Positions 32,941 through 40,656 of a stretch of 64,000 nucleotides of DNA are shown here, piece after piece. The stretch lies in NCBI RefSeq assembly GCF_000194155.1, contig NZ_GL877880.1, positions 322,975-386,974 on the forward strand, written 5' to 3'. The notes beneath the pieces are model-generated. The model was not told where the DNA came from, searched no databases, and worked only from the letters and a program-made list of their open reading frames with translations. Position 1 is the first letter of the stretch. Each line of letters starts with the position of its first letter. This stretch comes from Saccharopolyspora spinosa NRRL 18395. GTDB taxonomy: Bacteria > Actinomycetota > Actinomycetes > Mycobacteriales > Pseudonocardiaceae. The translations under genes and the position numbers were made by a program.

Positions 32941-33112
32941 GCTGGTTTGCGCAGGTGGTCCCGTAGCGGAACCTCAGACGCCGCCTCGACTGCGGGAGCC
33001 CCGACTCTTGTGTATGACCAAATACGCGGCATCGGGACTGTCCTCGCGAGGCGACGTCTGAGAACCCGCCGCGGTGCCGGTTGCGTGCGTGACGAAAGGC
33101 GGCTTCGCCACC
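32941..33112 (-). repeat. Dispersed intergenic repeat, copy C (full length, inverted)
   Basis: Read on the minus strand this copy has GTGGCGAAGCCGC, GGGTTCTCAGACGTCGC, CTCGCGAGGACAGTCCC, GAGTCGGGGCTCCCGCAGTC and GGCGTCTGAGGTTCCGCTAC in the same order as copy B. The segments CTCAGACGTC and GGCGTCTGAG are inverted relative to each other, so the element's transcript could fold into a stem about 100 bases across. Confidence 0.7.
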
Positions 33113-33174
33113 CTGACGTCACAGTGCGGTTGGGCAGGCTCGCGTTCCAGTCCGCGTGGTCTGCAACGAGAAAC

Positions 33175-33215
33175 AGTCCACTGTGCACCGGGCCTCCTCC
33201 TGCGCACAGTGGACT
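33175..33215. promoter_or_regulatory. 12-bp inverted repeat upstream of the Ddl-like gene
   Basis: AGTCCACTGTGC (33175-33186) and GCACAGTGGACT (33204-33215) are perfectly complementary around a 17-base loop, ending 23 bases before the GTG start. It could end upstream transcription or act as an operator; the sequence does not decide. Confidence 0.5.
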
Positions 33216-33238
33216 ACTACTTTCCAGGGGTGTGTTGA

Positions 33239-34189
33239 GTGTCTGATCGCTGGGTTGCCGTGCTCGCAGGGGGGCTGTCGCACGAGCGCGAGGTGTCGCT
33301 GCGCTCCGGGCGCCGATTGTCCGCCGCACTGCGTTCGGTCGGCGTGACCGTGGCGGAGTGGGATGCCGACGCCCGGCTGCTGTCCCGCCTCGAACAGGAG
33401 CGCCCCGACGCGGTCGTGGTCGCCCTGCACGGCGGGGAAGGGGAGAACGGCGCCGTGCAAGCCGTGCTGGACATGGTCGGTGTCCCGTACGTCGGCACCG
33501 GCCCGCATGCTTGCCGCCGGGCTTGGGACAAGCCGACCGCCAAGGCCGAGCTGGCGCGCTCCGGGCTTGCCACGCCGGACTGGGTTGCGTTGCCGCATGC
33601 AACGTTCCGCGAGCTCGGCGCGCAGGCCGTGCTGGACGCGCTCGTGGCCAAGCTCGGGCTGCCGTTGATGCTCAAGCCGGACCAGGGCGGGTCGGCGCTG
33701 GGCGCGCACGTGGTGCGCGACGCCGCCGAGCTCCCCGCGGCGATGGTGGGTGCGCTGTCCTACGGCGACGCAGTGCTTGTCGAGCAGCTCGTCGAGGGGA
33801 CCGAGGTGGCGATCACCGTCATCGACGGGCCGGATGGGCCGGAGGCGTTGCCCGCGGTGCAGATCGAGCCGGCGGACGGCGTTTACGACTACACCGCCCG
33901 CTACACCGCCGGGCTCACCAGCTACCACGCACCCGCCGAGGTCCCGGCCGAAGCCGCCGCCGCTGCGGGCGAGCTGGCGATCGCCGCACACCGACTTCTC
34001 GGGCTCCGCGACGTCTCGCGGACGGACGCGATCATCGACCGTGACGGCACACCGCACTTCCTGGAAGTCAACGTGTCACCCGGACTGACCGAGACCTCGC
34101 TGCTGCCGATGGCGGTCGAGGCCGCCGGACGGTCGTTGGGGGAGGTCTTCGCGACGCTCGTCGAGCGGGCGATCGCGCGATCGCGGTAA
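33239..34189 (+). CDS. D-alanine-D-alanine ligase family ATP-grasp protein
   Basis: The 316-residue protein has the Ddl N-terminal signature AVLAGGLSHEREVSLRSG, then HGGEGENGAVQAVLDMVGVP, the ATP-grasp LMLKPDQGGSALGAHVV, and the metal-binding EVNVSPGLTETSLLP near the C-terminus. Ddl joins two D-Ala for peptidoglycan. The primary ddl of actinobacteria usually lies elsewhere, so this may be a second copy or act on another dipeptide; the order beside parB is known in related genera. The GTG at 33239 is used, with no strong ribosome binding site. It is convergent with parB, separated by parS and a terminator. Confidence 0.88.
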   Translation: MSDRWVAVLAGGLSHEREVSLRSGRRLSAALRSVGVTVAEWDADARLLSRLEQERPDAVVVALHGGEGENGAVQAVLDMVGVPYVGTGPHACRRAWDKPTAKAELARSGLATPDWVALPHATFRELGAQAVLDALVAKLGLPLMLKPDQGGSALGAHVVRDAAELPAAMVGALSYGDAVLVEQLVEGTEVAITVIDGPDGPEALPAVQIEPADGVYDYTARYTAGLTSYHAPAEVPAEAAAAAGELAIAAHRLLGLRDVSRTDAIIDRDGTPHFLEVNVSPGLTETSLLPMAVEAAGRSLGEVFATLVERAIARSR

Positions 34190-34195
34190 TCCGCC

Positions 34196-34209
34196 GTTTC
34201 ACGTGAAAC
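34196..34209. other. parS centromere site
   Basis: Perfect GTTTCACGTGAAAC, the ParB-binding palindrome, 6 bases beyond the Ddl-like stop and about 9 kb from oriC. Confidence 0.95.
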
Positions 34210-34244
34210 AAGAGGGCCGGTCTCCGTCGGAGACCGGCCCTCTT
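34210..34244. terminator. Bidirectional terminator between ddl-like gene and parB
   Basis: A perfect 16-bp stem (34210-34225 / 34229-34244) with a 3-base loop immediately follows parS and lies between the convergent genes. Confidence 0.8.
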
Positions 34245-34322
34245 CTGTACCGCGACCAGTGGTGACATTTTGCATTTTTCGACTACCGAAAGTAACTGTC
34301 ACCGTGACGAAAGGTCTCGGTG

Positions 34323-35339
34323 TCATTGCTCGCGGATCTGTAACGCTTGATTACCCAAGATCAACTCTGCGAGGCGCTCGAGGTCGTCGACAGACCCGAA
34401 CTCGACGACGATCCGCCCTTTCCGCCGACCACGCTCCACCTTGACCCTGGTGTCGAAGTGGTTCGACAGCCGGTCTGCCAACCGGTCGAAGCCGGGGGCC
34501 TGGATCGGCTTCTTCGCCGCCGCCTTCTCCTTTCCCGGGCCCTCCGACTTCCGGAGCGTCACCGCCTCCTCCGTCGCCCGGACCGACATGCCCTCCGCGA
34601 CGATCCGCTTGGCCAGATCCTCCTGGGCCCCGGCGTCGTCCAGGCCGAGCAGCGCGCGGGCGTGCCCGGCCGAGAGCACCCCGGCCGCGACCCGCCGCTG
34701 CACCACCATCGGCAGCCGCAGCAGCCGGATGGTGTTGGTGATGACCGGGCGGCTGCGGCCGATCCGGTCGGCCAGCTCGTCGTGCGTCACGCCGAACTCC
34801 TCCAGCAGCTGCTGGTAAGCCGACGCCTCTTCGAGCGGGTTGAGCTGAACCCGGTGGATGTTCTCCAGCAGCGCGTCCCGGAGCAGCTCGTCGTCCTGCG
34901 TCTTGCGGACGATCGCCGGGATGAACTCCAGCCCGGCCAGCTGGGAAGCGCGCCACCGGCGCTCGCCCATGATCAGCTCGAACTGGTCGGTCTCCAGCTC
35001 GCGCACCACGATGGGCTGCATCAGGCCGAACTCGCGGATGGAGTGCTGCAGCTCCTGCAGCGCCTCCTCGTCGAAGACCTGACGCGGCTGCTTGGGGTTC
35101 GGCGTGATCGAGGAGATGGCGATCTCGCGGTAGACCGCGCCGGCCACGGTCCCGCTGGTTTCACGTGAAACCGGCTCCGCCGCGGGTTCGGCGGGCTTCG
35201 GTCCGCGCGGCACCGGGTTGCGCAGAGCAGCGCCGTCGGCGCCCGCTGGGGGAGCGCCCGCTGGGGGAGCGCCTGCCGGGGGACCGCTGGGGATCAGCGC
35301 GGCGATGCCGCGGCCAAGACCACCTCGACGCTCGGTCAT
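34323..35339 (-). CDS. parB: Chromosome partitioning protein ParB
   Basis: The 338-residue CTPase-clamp ParB binds parS and spreads to form the segregation complex. After a Pro/Ala-rich linker with three APPAG-type repeats come the ParB/Srx domain (SSITPNPKQPRQVFDEEALQ, IVVRELETDQFELIMGERRW, LRDALLENIHRVQLNPLEEA) and the helix-turn-helix (GVTHDELADRIGRSRPVITN), then a Lys-rich linker and the C-terminal dimerisation domain. ATG at 35339 overlaps the parA stop (ATGA). A perfect parS lies inside the coding region and is read as VSRET. Confidence 0.97.
   Translation of the reverse strand: MTERRGGLGRGIAALIPSGPPAGAPPAGAPPAGADGAALRNPVPRGPKPAEPAAEPVSRETSGTVAGAVYREIAISSITPNPKQPRQVFDEEALQELQHSIREFGLMQPIVVRELETDQFELIMGERRWRASQLAGLEFIPAIVRKTQDDELLRDALLENIHRVQLNPLEEASAYQQLLEEFGVTHDELADRIGRSRPVITNTIRLLRLPMVVQRRVAAGVLSAGHARALLGLDDAGAQEDLAKRIVAEGMSVRATEEAVTLRKSEGPGKEKAAAKKPIQAPGFDRLADRLSNHFDTRVKVERGRRKGRIVVEFGSVDDLERLAELILGNQALQIREQ
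35158..35171. other. parS site inside parB
   Basis: Perfect GTTTCACGTGAAAC within the 5' part of the parB gene. Confidence 0.95.
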
Positions 35340-36337
35340 GCTGTCTTCCTCTCGGCACCCCGCTCGGCGATCTCCCGAGCGGCGTCCAGGTAGCTCATCG
35401 ACCCGCGCGAGCCCGGGTCGTACGTCAGGACTGTCTGGCCGAAGCCGGGCGCCTCGGAGATCTTCACGCTCCGCGGAATTACCGTCCGCAGCGCCAGCTC
35501 CCCGAAGTGGCCGCGAACCTCGGCGGCCACCTGGTCCGCCAGCTTGGTGCGCCCGTCGTACATGGTCAACAGGATCGTCGACACCCAGAGCGCGGGGTTG
35601 AGGTGCGCCTGCACCAGCTCGATGTTGCGCAGCAGCTGCCCCAGCCCCTCCAGCGCGTAGTACTCGCACTGGATCGGGATCAGCACCTCGTGCGCGGCGA
35701 CCAACGCGTTCACCGTGAGCAGCCCCAGCGACGGCGGGCAGTCGATGAAGACGTAGTCAGGCGCGAGCTGGTCCACCGCCTCGGAGTTCAGCGCCTCCTT
35801 CAGCCGGCCCTCGCGCGCCACCATAGTGACGAGCTCGATCTCCGAGCCCGCCAGGTCGATCGTCGCCGGCACGCACCACAGGTTCTTCGACTGGGTGCTT
35901 TGCGCCGCCGCGTCGGCGATGCTGATCTCACCTAGCAGCACCTCGTACACCGACGGGACGCCGGAGCGGTGCTCGACGCCCAGCGCGGTGCTCGCGTTGC
36001 CCTGCGGGTCGAGGTCGATGACCAACACGTTGAGCCCGTGCAGCGCCAGCCCGGCCGCGAGGTTCACCGTGCTCGTCGTCTTGCCGACGCCGCCCTTCTG
36101 GTTGGCCACGGTGATGATCCGCCGATGGGTGGGGCGGGGGAGTTCCAGGGCCTCCGGGTGCAGCACCCGGGTCGCCCGCTGGGCCTCCTCCATGATCGGG
36201 GTCCAGCCGATGTCGTCCTTGCCGAAGTTGCTCATCGACGACTCGCCTGCCGGCGCGGAGGGGAACCGAAGCCCGCCCACTGCACGCCCCTTCGTTTCAC
36301 GTGAAACACGACCCGCTCCGTTTGAATCCGGATTCAC
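35336..36337 (-). CDS. parA: Chromosome partitioning ATPase ParA
   Basis: The 333-residue deviant Walker ATPase moves ParB-parS complexes. The deviant Walker A KGGVGKT is at residues 81-87, followed by DLDPQGNASTALG, the Walker B-like DYVFIDCPPSLGLLT and IPIQCEYYALEGL. The GTG at 36337 is preferred: it overlaps the rsmG stop as GTGA, has AAAGGA 9 bases upstream, and gives an N-terminus containing VSRET (encoded by parS), as in other actinobacterial ParA proteins. An ATG at 36235 is the alternative. Operon rsmG-parA-parB with overlaps throughout. Confidence 0.96.
   Translation of the reverse strand: MNPDSNGAGRVSRETKGRAVGGLRFPSAPAGESSMSNFGKDDIGWTPIMEEAQRATRVLHPEALELPRPTHRRIITVANQKGGVGKTTSTVNLAAGLALHGLNVLVIDLDPQGNASTALGVEHRSGVPSVYEVLLGEISIADAAAQSTQSKNLWCVPATIDLAGSEIELVTMVAREGRLKEALNSEAVDQLAPDYVFIDCPPSLGLLTVNALVAAHEVLIPIQCEYYALEGLGQLLRNIELVQAHLNPALWVSTILLTMYDGRTKLADQVAAEVRGHFGELALRTVIPRSVKISEAPGFGQTVLTYDPGSRGSMSYLDAAREIAERGAERKTA
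36294..36307. other. parS site inside the 5' end of parA
   Basis: Perfect GTTTCACGTGAAAC; translated as VSRET in the N-terminal extension of ParA. Confidence 0.95.
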
Positions 36338-37110
36338 CGTCCACGATCCTTTCTCGTTCGACGTGCACCGTCACGACGCCGACCGGACGCATTCCGGGTC
36401 GCCGCGACCCGCTCAACCACGACGACGGTCGTCGGCACCTCGATCACACCGACACCACACGAAACCACTTCGCCGCGACCGCCGCCGACCGCAGCGATCG
36501 CCGCCGCATCCCGTTCGAGTTCCTCCGCCGCACTCTCGCCCTTCATAGCGAGCAGTCGGCCCCCGGACCGAAGCAGCGGGAGGCACCACTTCGCGAGCCG
36601 TTCCATCGGCGCCACGGCACGCGCGGTCACGACGTCCTGATCGGCCAGCCGTTCGCGCACCGGGCCCTCCTCGGCACGTCCACGCATCACCTCGACGGTG
36701 AGCGCCAACTCGGTGATGACTTCCTGCAACCACGTCACCCGTCGAGCCATCGGCTCCAACAGGGTCAGATTCAGATCCGGGCGGGCAATCGCCAACGGGA
36801 TGCCCGGCAACCCCGCCCCAGAGCCTACGTCCAACACCCGGCAATTCGGTGGCAGCAACTCCGCAATCACCGCAGAGTTCAACAAATGTCTTTCCCAGAG
36901 CCGGTCCAGTTCGCGCGGACCGATCAGACCGCGGCGGATTCCGTGCTCCTGGAGCAACTCGACGAAGCGTTCCGCCAACGCCAACCGCTCGCCGAATACG
37001 ACCCGCGCCGCAGATGGCGCACCTCCGGTCAAAGCATTCACCCCGTGTCGAAGTTTCACGTGGAACCAGTTGTGTTCACCTAAGCCTGCCGGATCGCAAT
37101 CCGCAGTCAC
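36334..37110 (-). CDS. rsmG: 16S rRNA m7G527 methyltransferase RsmG (GidB)
   Basis: The 258-residue SAM-dependent enzyme methylates G527 of 16S rRNA; loss gives low-level streptomycin resistance in many bacteria. Landmarks are LIGPRELDRLWERHLLNSAV, the SAM motif VLDVGSGAGLPGIPLAIARP, VTWLQEVI and DVVTARAVAPMERLAKWCLP. The C-terminus is an Arg-rich tail. The GTG at 37110 lacks a ribosome binding site; the N-terminal part includes a degenerate parS (read FHVK). It leads the rsmG-parA-parB operon. The usual link to jag is interrupted by an IS30 fragment and a repeat. Confidence 0.95.
   Translation of the reverse strand: MTADCDPAGLGEHNWFHVKLRHGVNALTGGAPSAARVVFGERLALAERFVELLQEHGIRRGLIGPRELDRLWERHLLNSAVIAELLPPNCRVLDVGSGAGLPGIPLAIARPDLNLTLLEPMARRVTWLQEVITELALTVEVMRGRAEEGPVRERLADQDVVTARAVAPMERLAKWCLPLLRSGGRLLAMKGESAAEELERDAAAIAAVGGGRGEVVSCGVGVIEVPTTVVVVERVAATRNASGRRRDGARRTRKDRGR
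37053..37066. other. Near-perfect parS in the 5' end of rsmG
   Basis: GTTTCACGTGGAAC has a single mismatch to parS (A to G at position 11). Likely a weaker ParB site. Confidence 0.7.
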
Positions 37111-37122
37111 ACGGCAACCCGC

Positions 37123-37136
37123 GTTTCACGTGAAAC
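37123..37136. other. parS site upstream of rsmG
   Basis: Perfect GTTTCACGTGAAAC, 13 bases upstream of the rsmG start, so ParB could affect the operon's promoter. Confidence 0.95.
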
Positions 37137-37159
37137 TTCCTTGGGGGAATCGACTCAAC

Positions 37160-37301
37160 TCGCGTCGCGATGCGGGTGGCGGAACCTCAGGCGCCGCCCG
37201 GACTCCAGATCCCCGATTCGCGCAATTACAACTCAGCGTGAGGCCTTCCTCGCGACGCCTGAGAACCCTCGACAGCGCAGGCGCTACTTCAAAGAAGCGC
37301 T
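37160..37301 (-). repeat. Dispersed intergenic repeat, copy D (inverted, diverged)
   Basis: On the minus strand it reads GGGTTCTCAGGCGTCGCGAG, a diverged middle, GAATCGGGGATCTGGAGTC and GGCGCCTGAGGTTCCGCCAC. It lies between two parS sites, between rsmG and the IS30 fragment. Confidence 0.6.
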
Positions 37302-37323
37302 CGAGGTCTCGTCCAAGCTCCGC

Positions 37324-37337
37324 GTTTCACGTGAAAC
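37324..37337. other. parS site at the end of the IS30 fragment
   Basis: Perfect GTTTCACGTGAAAC overlapping the last codons of the truncated IS30 reading frame; the sixth site in 3.1 kb. Confidence 0.95.
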
Positions 37338-37635
37338 ACGGGCCCGAATACGACGGTGCCCCCGCCGGATCCCAGTCCTGCGCGGTACGCACGTGAACAC
37401 CCACCTGCGCGGCAGCAGCACGCCGCGACACACCCGAGGCACGAAGCCGCTCGTAGGCCGCACGCCCCGGGTGCCTGGCAGGACCGGCCTTTCCCCGCCC
37501 TCGGATACCAGCCTTGGGCGCCCACCCATAAGCCGTGTTCCGGTTCACTCCCACCACACGGGCAGCGGCCAGAACACTGCCCGACTCCCGGTCGAGCGCC
37601 TCGAAGAACCGAGCCCTCAACTCCCCAGAAACCAC
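37327..37635 (-). pseudogene. IS30-family transposase, N-terminal fragment
   Basis: The 102-codon frame starts GELRARFFEALDRESGSVLA, continues RVVGVNRNTAYGWAPKAGIR and VSRRAAAAQVGVHVRTAQDW, which are the two N-terminal helix-turn-helix units of actinobacterial IS30 transposases, and then ends in unrelated residues at a parS site. The DDE catalytic domain is absent. It is a truncated insertion that separates rsmG from jag. Confidence 0.75.
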
Positions 37636-37677
37636 GATCCTCGCAACTCCCTGAAATCCAGGGTGTTGCGAGGATCG
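37635..37677. terminator. Hairpin downstream of jag
   Basis: CGATCCTCGCAAC (37635-37647) pairs perfectly with 37665-37677, with a further CCCTG/CAGGG pair inside. It lies 41 bases beyond the jag stop and overlaps the start codon of the IS30 fragment, so it may be an IS end or a terminator of the rpmH-jag operon. Confidence 0.55.
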
Positions 37678-37718
37678 CTAGAACCCGCCAATCGTCGGGG
37701 GCACCGGTGGGGGAGGGG

Positions 37719-38279
37719 TCAGCTCTTGAAGACGACAACCTTGCGGTTGGGCTCTTCTCCTTCGCTCTCGCTGTGCACGCCGTCGACGGCCGCAACAGCG
37801 TCGTGGATGATCTTCCGCTCGAACGGCGTCATCGGGCGCAGCCGGGTCTCTTTGCCGGTCTCCAGCACGGTCTCCGCGGTCGACCGCCCGAGCTCGGTCA
37901 GCTCCTGCCGGCGGCCCGCCCGCCAGCCCGCGACGTCCAGCATCAGCCGGCTGCGGACGCCGGTCTCCTGCTGCACCGCCAGCCGGGTCAGCTCCTGCAG
38001 CGCCTCCAGCACCTGGCCGCGTACGCCGACCAGCTTCTCCAGATCGTCGCCGCCGTCGATGCTCACCACCGCGCGACCCGCCTCGACGTCCAGGTCGATG
38101 TCCCCGTCGTAGTCCAGCAGGTCGAGCAGCCGCTCCAGGTAGTCACCCGCGATGTCGCCCTCCTGCACCAGGAGAGCTTCGGTGTTCGACACCTCGGGCT
38201 TGGCGGTCTCGTTGTTCTCGGTGCTGTCGGTCTGGAGCTCGGCCGGGGACGGGCTCGACTCCTGCACGGTTTCGGACAC
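37719..38279 (-). CDS. jag: Jag/KhpB-type KH-R3H RNA-binding protein
   Basis: The 186-residue protein starts with an acidic Ser/Thr/Glu-rich tail, then a KH domain (GDIDLDVEAGRAVVSIDGGD, DLEKLVGVRGQVLEALQELT) and an R3H domain (RLRPMTPFERKIIHDAVAAV). The family (EloR/KhpB) binds RNA and influences cell elongation in firmicutes. It is the fifth gene of the rpmH-rnpA-yidD-yidC-jag block; the ATG at 38279 is 32 bases after the yidC stop, with GGAGA nearby. Confidence 0.94.
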   Translation of the reverse strand: MSETVQESSPSPAELQTDSTENNETAKPEVSNTEALLVQEGDIAGDYLERLLDLLDYDGDIDLDVEAGRAVVSIDGGDDLEKLVGVRGQVLEALQELTRLAVQQETGVRSRLMLDVAGWRAGRRQELTELGRSTAETVLETGKETRLRPMTPFERKIIHDAVAAVDGVHSESEGEEPNRKVVVFKS

Positions 38280-38311
38280 TGGGTGTCTCCTCTCCAGGGT
38301 TCGCGACGGAC

Positions 38312-39244
38312 TCAGCGGGACTCGCCCGGCTTGTCCGCGTCGCGAGAACGGTCTTCGATCACCCCGGGGATCTCACCGGGTTGGTCCTTGGCCGCCGGGT
38401 CCGCGGCCCGCGTGGTGTCCGTCTCCACCGCAGTGGATTCGACGACCACGGGCGCGCCGGCCAGCGCAGCCTCCTCGCGGTCGATCCGGCGGTACACCAC
38501 GCGCTGCTGACCCAGCGTCCAGAAGTTGTTGGCCAGCCAGTAGATGAGGATGGCCAGCGGCAGGAACGGACCACCGATGATCGCGAACATCGGGAAGATC
38601 CACAGCGTCATCCGGTTCATGATCGCCGTCTGCGGGTTGGCCGCCGCGTCGGCGGTCTGCCGCTGCACCGAGTGGCGCGCGGTGAAGTGCGTGGCGATCG
38701 CGGCGGCGATCATCAACGGCACACCGACCAGCATCATTTCCACGCGGTCGGTGCCGAACGTCGCGAGCACCTCGGGGGCCTGGCTAATGGTGTTCGACAG
38801 CTTCGCGCCGAACAGATCGGCCGCCACGAACGAGGCCACGTCGTCTGCGTTGAAGATGTAGTTCGACGGTGCGCCCGGCTTGAACCCGTTGAGCACGTGG
38901 AAGAGCCCGATGAACACCGGGATCTGCACCAGCATCGGCAGGCAGCCGCTGAGCGGGTTGAAGCCCTGCTCGGCCTGCATCTTCTGCATCTCGGCGGCCA
39001 GCTTCTGCCGGTCGTCGCCGTACTTGGCTTGCAGCTCTCGGATCTGCGGCGCGAATTCCTGCATCTTCTTCATCGACCGCACCTGGTGCACGAACGGCTT
39101 GAACAACAGCGCGCGCAGCGTGAAAACGAGGAAGATCACCGCAAGCGCCCAGGCGTAGCCGCTGGCCGGATCCAACACGAAGCCGAACACCTTGTGCCAG
39201 AACCAGAGGATGGCCGACACCGGGTAGTAGATGAAGTCCAGCAC
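38312..39244 (-). CDS. yidC: Membrane protein insertase YidC
   Basis: The 310-residue Oxa1/YidC protein inserts membrane proteins with or without SecYEG. It has an N-terminal helix (FIYYPVSAILWFWHKVFGFV), the conserved hydrophilic loop ending MQAEQGFNPLSGCLPMLVQI, and four further helices ending in LPLAILIYWLANNFWTLGQQ, followed by an acidic cytoplasmic tail. The lack of the large periplasmic domain is normal for Gram-positive bacteria. GTG at 39244 is used; yidD ends 5 bases upstream. Confidence 0.96.
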   Translation of the reverse strand: MLDFIYYPVSAILWFWHKVFGFVLDPASGYAWALAVIFLVFTLRALLFKPFVHQVRSMKKMQEFAPQIRELQAKYGDDRQKLAAEMQKMQAEQGFNPLSGCLPMLVQIPVFIGLFHVLNGFKPGAPSNYIFNADDVASFVAADLFGAKLSNTISQAPEVLATFGTDRVEMMLVGVPLMIAAAIATHFTARHSVQRQTADAAANPQTAIMNRMTLWIFPMFAIIGGPFLPLAILIYWLANNFWTLGQQRVVYRRIDREEAALAGAPVVVESTAVETDTTRAADPAAKDQPGEIPGVIEDRSRDADKPGESR

Positions 39245-39249
39245 GCGGG

Positions 39250-39588
39250 CTACTCCTCGGCAGGTTTCTCGGGTACGCGGCCACCAACGGGGTCGCCCGC
39301 CGCGGACCGCTCACGGGGCGGTGGAACCGGGTCCAGGCCTCCAGGGTGCCAGGGGCCGCAGCGCAGCAACCTGCGCAGGGTCAACCAGCCACCGCGGAAC
39401 AGACCGTGGACGGTGAGGGCCTCGACCGCGTAGGTGCTGCAACTCGGGTAGAACCGGCACGACGGCGGCAGCAGTGGGGAGATCACCTTGCGGTAGACGT
39501 GCACCGGACCGAGCAGCACCCAGGCGAGCGGGCTCGGGCGCCGAGCAGGGGCGCGGAGCCTGTCGTCGTGGCGCTCGTCCGAAGCCAT
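39250..39588 (-). CDS. yidD: Membrane protein insertion efficiency factor YidD
   Basis: The 112-residue protein has the family core PSCRFYPSCSTYAVEALTVH, GLFRGGWLTLRRLLRCGPWH and PGGLDPVP, with three conserved Cys. It assists YidC-dependent insertion. The ATG at 39588 overlaps the last base of the rnpA stop (TGATG), fixing the start; a long upstream extension in this frame is merely the shadow of rnpA. Confidence 0.95.
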   Translation of the reverse strand: MASDERHDDRLRAPARRPSPLAWVLLGPVHVYRKVISPLLPPSCRFYPSCSTYAVEALTVHGLFRGGWLTLRRLLRCGPWHPGGLDPVPPPRERSAAGDPVGGRVPEKPAEE

Positions 39589-40034
39589 CACCTGGAACCC
39601 GTCGCCGGAACATCGGGGGAGAGGACGCGGAGCTTGCGCAGCACCACGTCGAGGTCCGCACCGAGTTCGCGGCTGGACGCACCTGCTGCGGGAGGCAAAG
39701 CACGGACCACCACCAGTGTGCCAGCGGGCAACGCCGGCAGGAGGTCGCGCATCAGGTGCCGGAGACGGCGGGTGACCCGGTGCCGGACCACGGCCGTCCC
39801 CACGGCCTTGCTCACGACAAAACCCACCCGGGTCGTGACATCCGAATTCCGGGTGGGTGCCGTTTTCGCCTCGGCTTCCGGCAAGGCCTCGCCGGTGTGG
39901 TGCGGGCCGAGGTCCCGAGCCTGGTCCGGACGCAGCACGTGGACCACCAGGCGGGACCGGCCGACCCGGCGACCACGACGGACCACCAGGCGGAACTCCT
40001 GATTCTTGGTCAGCCTGGCTGCCGCGGGAAGCAC
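39588..40034 (-). CDS. rnpA: Ribonuclease P protein component
   Basis: The 148-residue basic protein supports the RNase P RNA in maturing tRNA 5' ends. It has LTKNQEFRLVVRRGRRVGRS at the start, the RNR-type motif VVRHRVTRRLRHLMRDLL, and an extra acidic insertion (residues ~45-60) that lengthens it compared with E. coli RnpA (119 residues). The GTG at 40034 lies 12 bases after the rpmH stop. Confidence 0.95.
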   Translation of the reverse strand: MLPAAARLTKNQEFRLVVRRGRRVGRSRLVVHVLRPDQARDLGPHHTGEALPEAEAKTAPTRNSDVTTRVGFVVSKAVGTAVVRHRVTRRLRHLMRDLLPALPAGTLVVVRALPPAAGASSRELGADLDVVLRKLRVLSPDVPATGSR

Positions 40035-40046
40035 GGCCGGACGCGA

Positions 40047-40190
40047 TCAGGCAGTCAGCTGCGCGCGACCCCGGCGACGGCGCGAGGCCACGATGGCCCG
40101 GCCGGCCCGAGTGCGCATGCGCAGCCGGAACCCGTGCTTCCTGGCACGGCGGCGGTTGTTCGGCTGGAAAGTACGCTTGCCCTTGCTCAC
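40047..40190 (-). CDS. rpmH: 50S ribosomal protein L34
   Basis: A 47-residue, very basic protein from a GTG at 40190: it begins SKGKRTFQPNNRRRARKHGF and continues RLRMRTRAGRAIV, the invariant L34 sequence. GGGA is 9 bases upstream. It is the first gene of the leftward rpmH-rnpA-yidD-yidC-jag operon and divergent from dnaA. Confidence 0.97.
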   Translation of the reverse strand: MSKGKRTFQPNNRRRARKHGFRLRMRTRAGRAIVASRRRRGRAQLTA

Positions 40191-40656
40191 GGTCGGATCT
40201 CCCGGTTACTACAGGCACCGATGGCCACGGTGAACCACGGTTCGGTCAAGGTGTCCCTGTTTCGCAAGCCGCAGTCGCTGGCCGTGCGGCGATCGGCGAA
40301 CACCGAGCGGTGCACGGCGCCGGAATCTCGGCGCAGCGACATGCCCGCTCAGGAAGCGGGGGACTGTACGAGGGTACGCAGTGGCAGCTGAGGACGCTGA
40401 ACCGGGGTCGCCATCCGGCGACGATCACCGGGCACAACCGCCGCACCGGCGGCGACCAGGCTGTCACATCCCGATCTCCGCGGCATCCGGGGAGTCGCTT
40501 GTGACGCGGGCGCGACCTTGTTAGCGTGCCCCCCTGCGATGCGCGGGCCGGTGTGTGGGAGCACTGGTCTTCGGTGGGCACCTGACCTCGATCGCAGCGG
40601 TACAGCCGCCCCAGGGGGGATCACCGGAGCGGCCTGCCGTACCTTCATACACAAGT

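Noticed and set aside
39250..40218. A 322-codon version of yidD starting upstream of rnpA
   Set aside because: The extra 210 codons are the shadow of rnpA and rpmH; the overlap TGATG at 39588 gives the normal 112-residue YidD.
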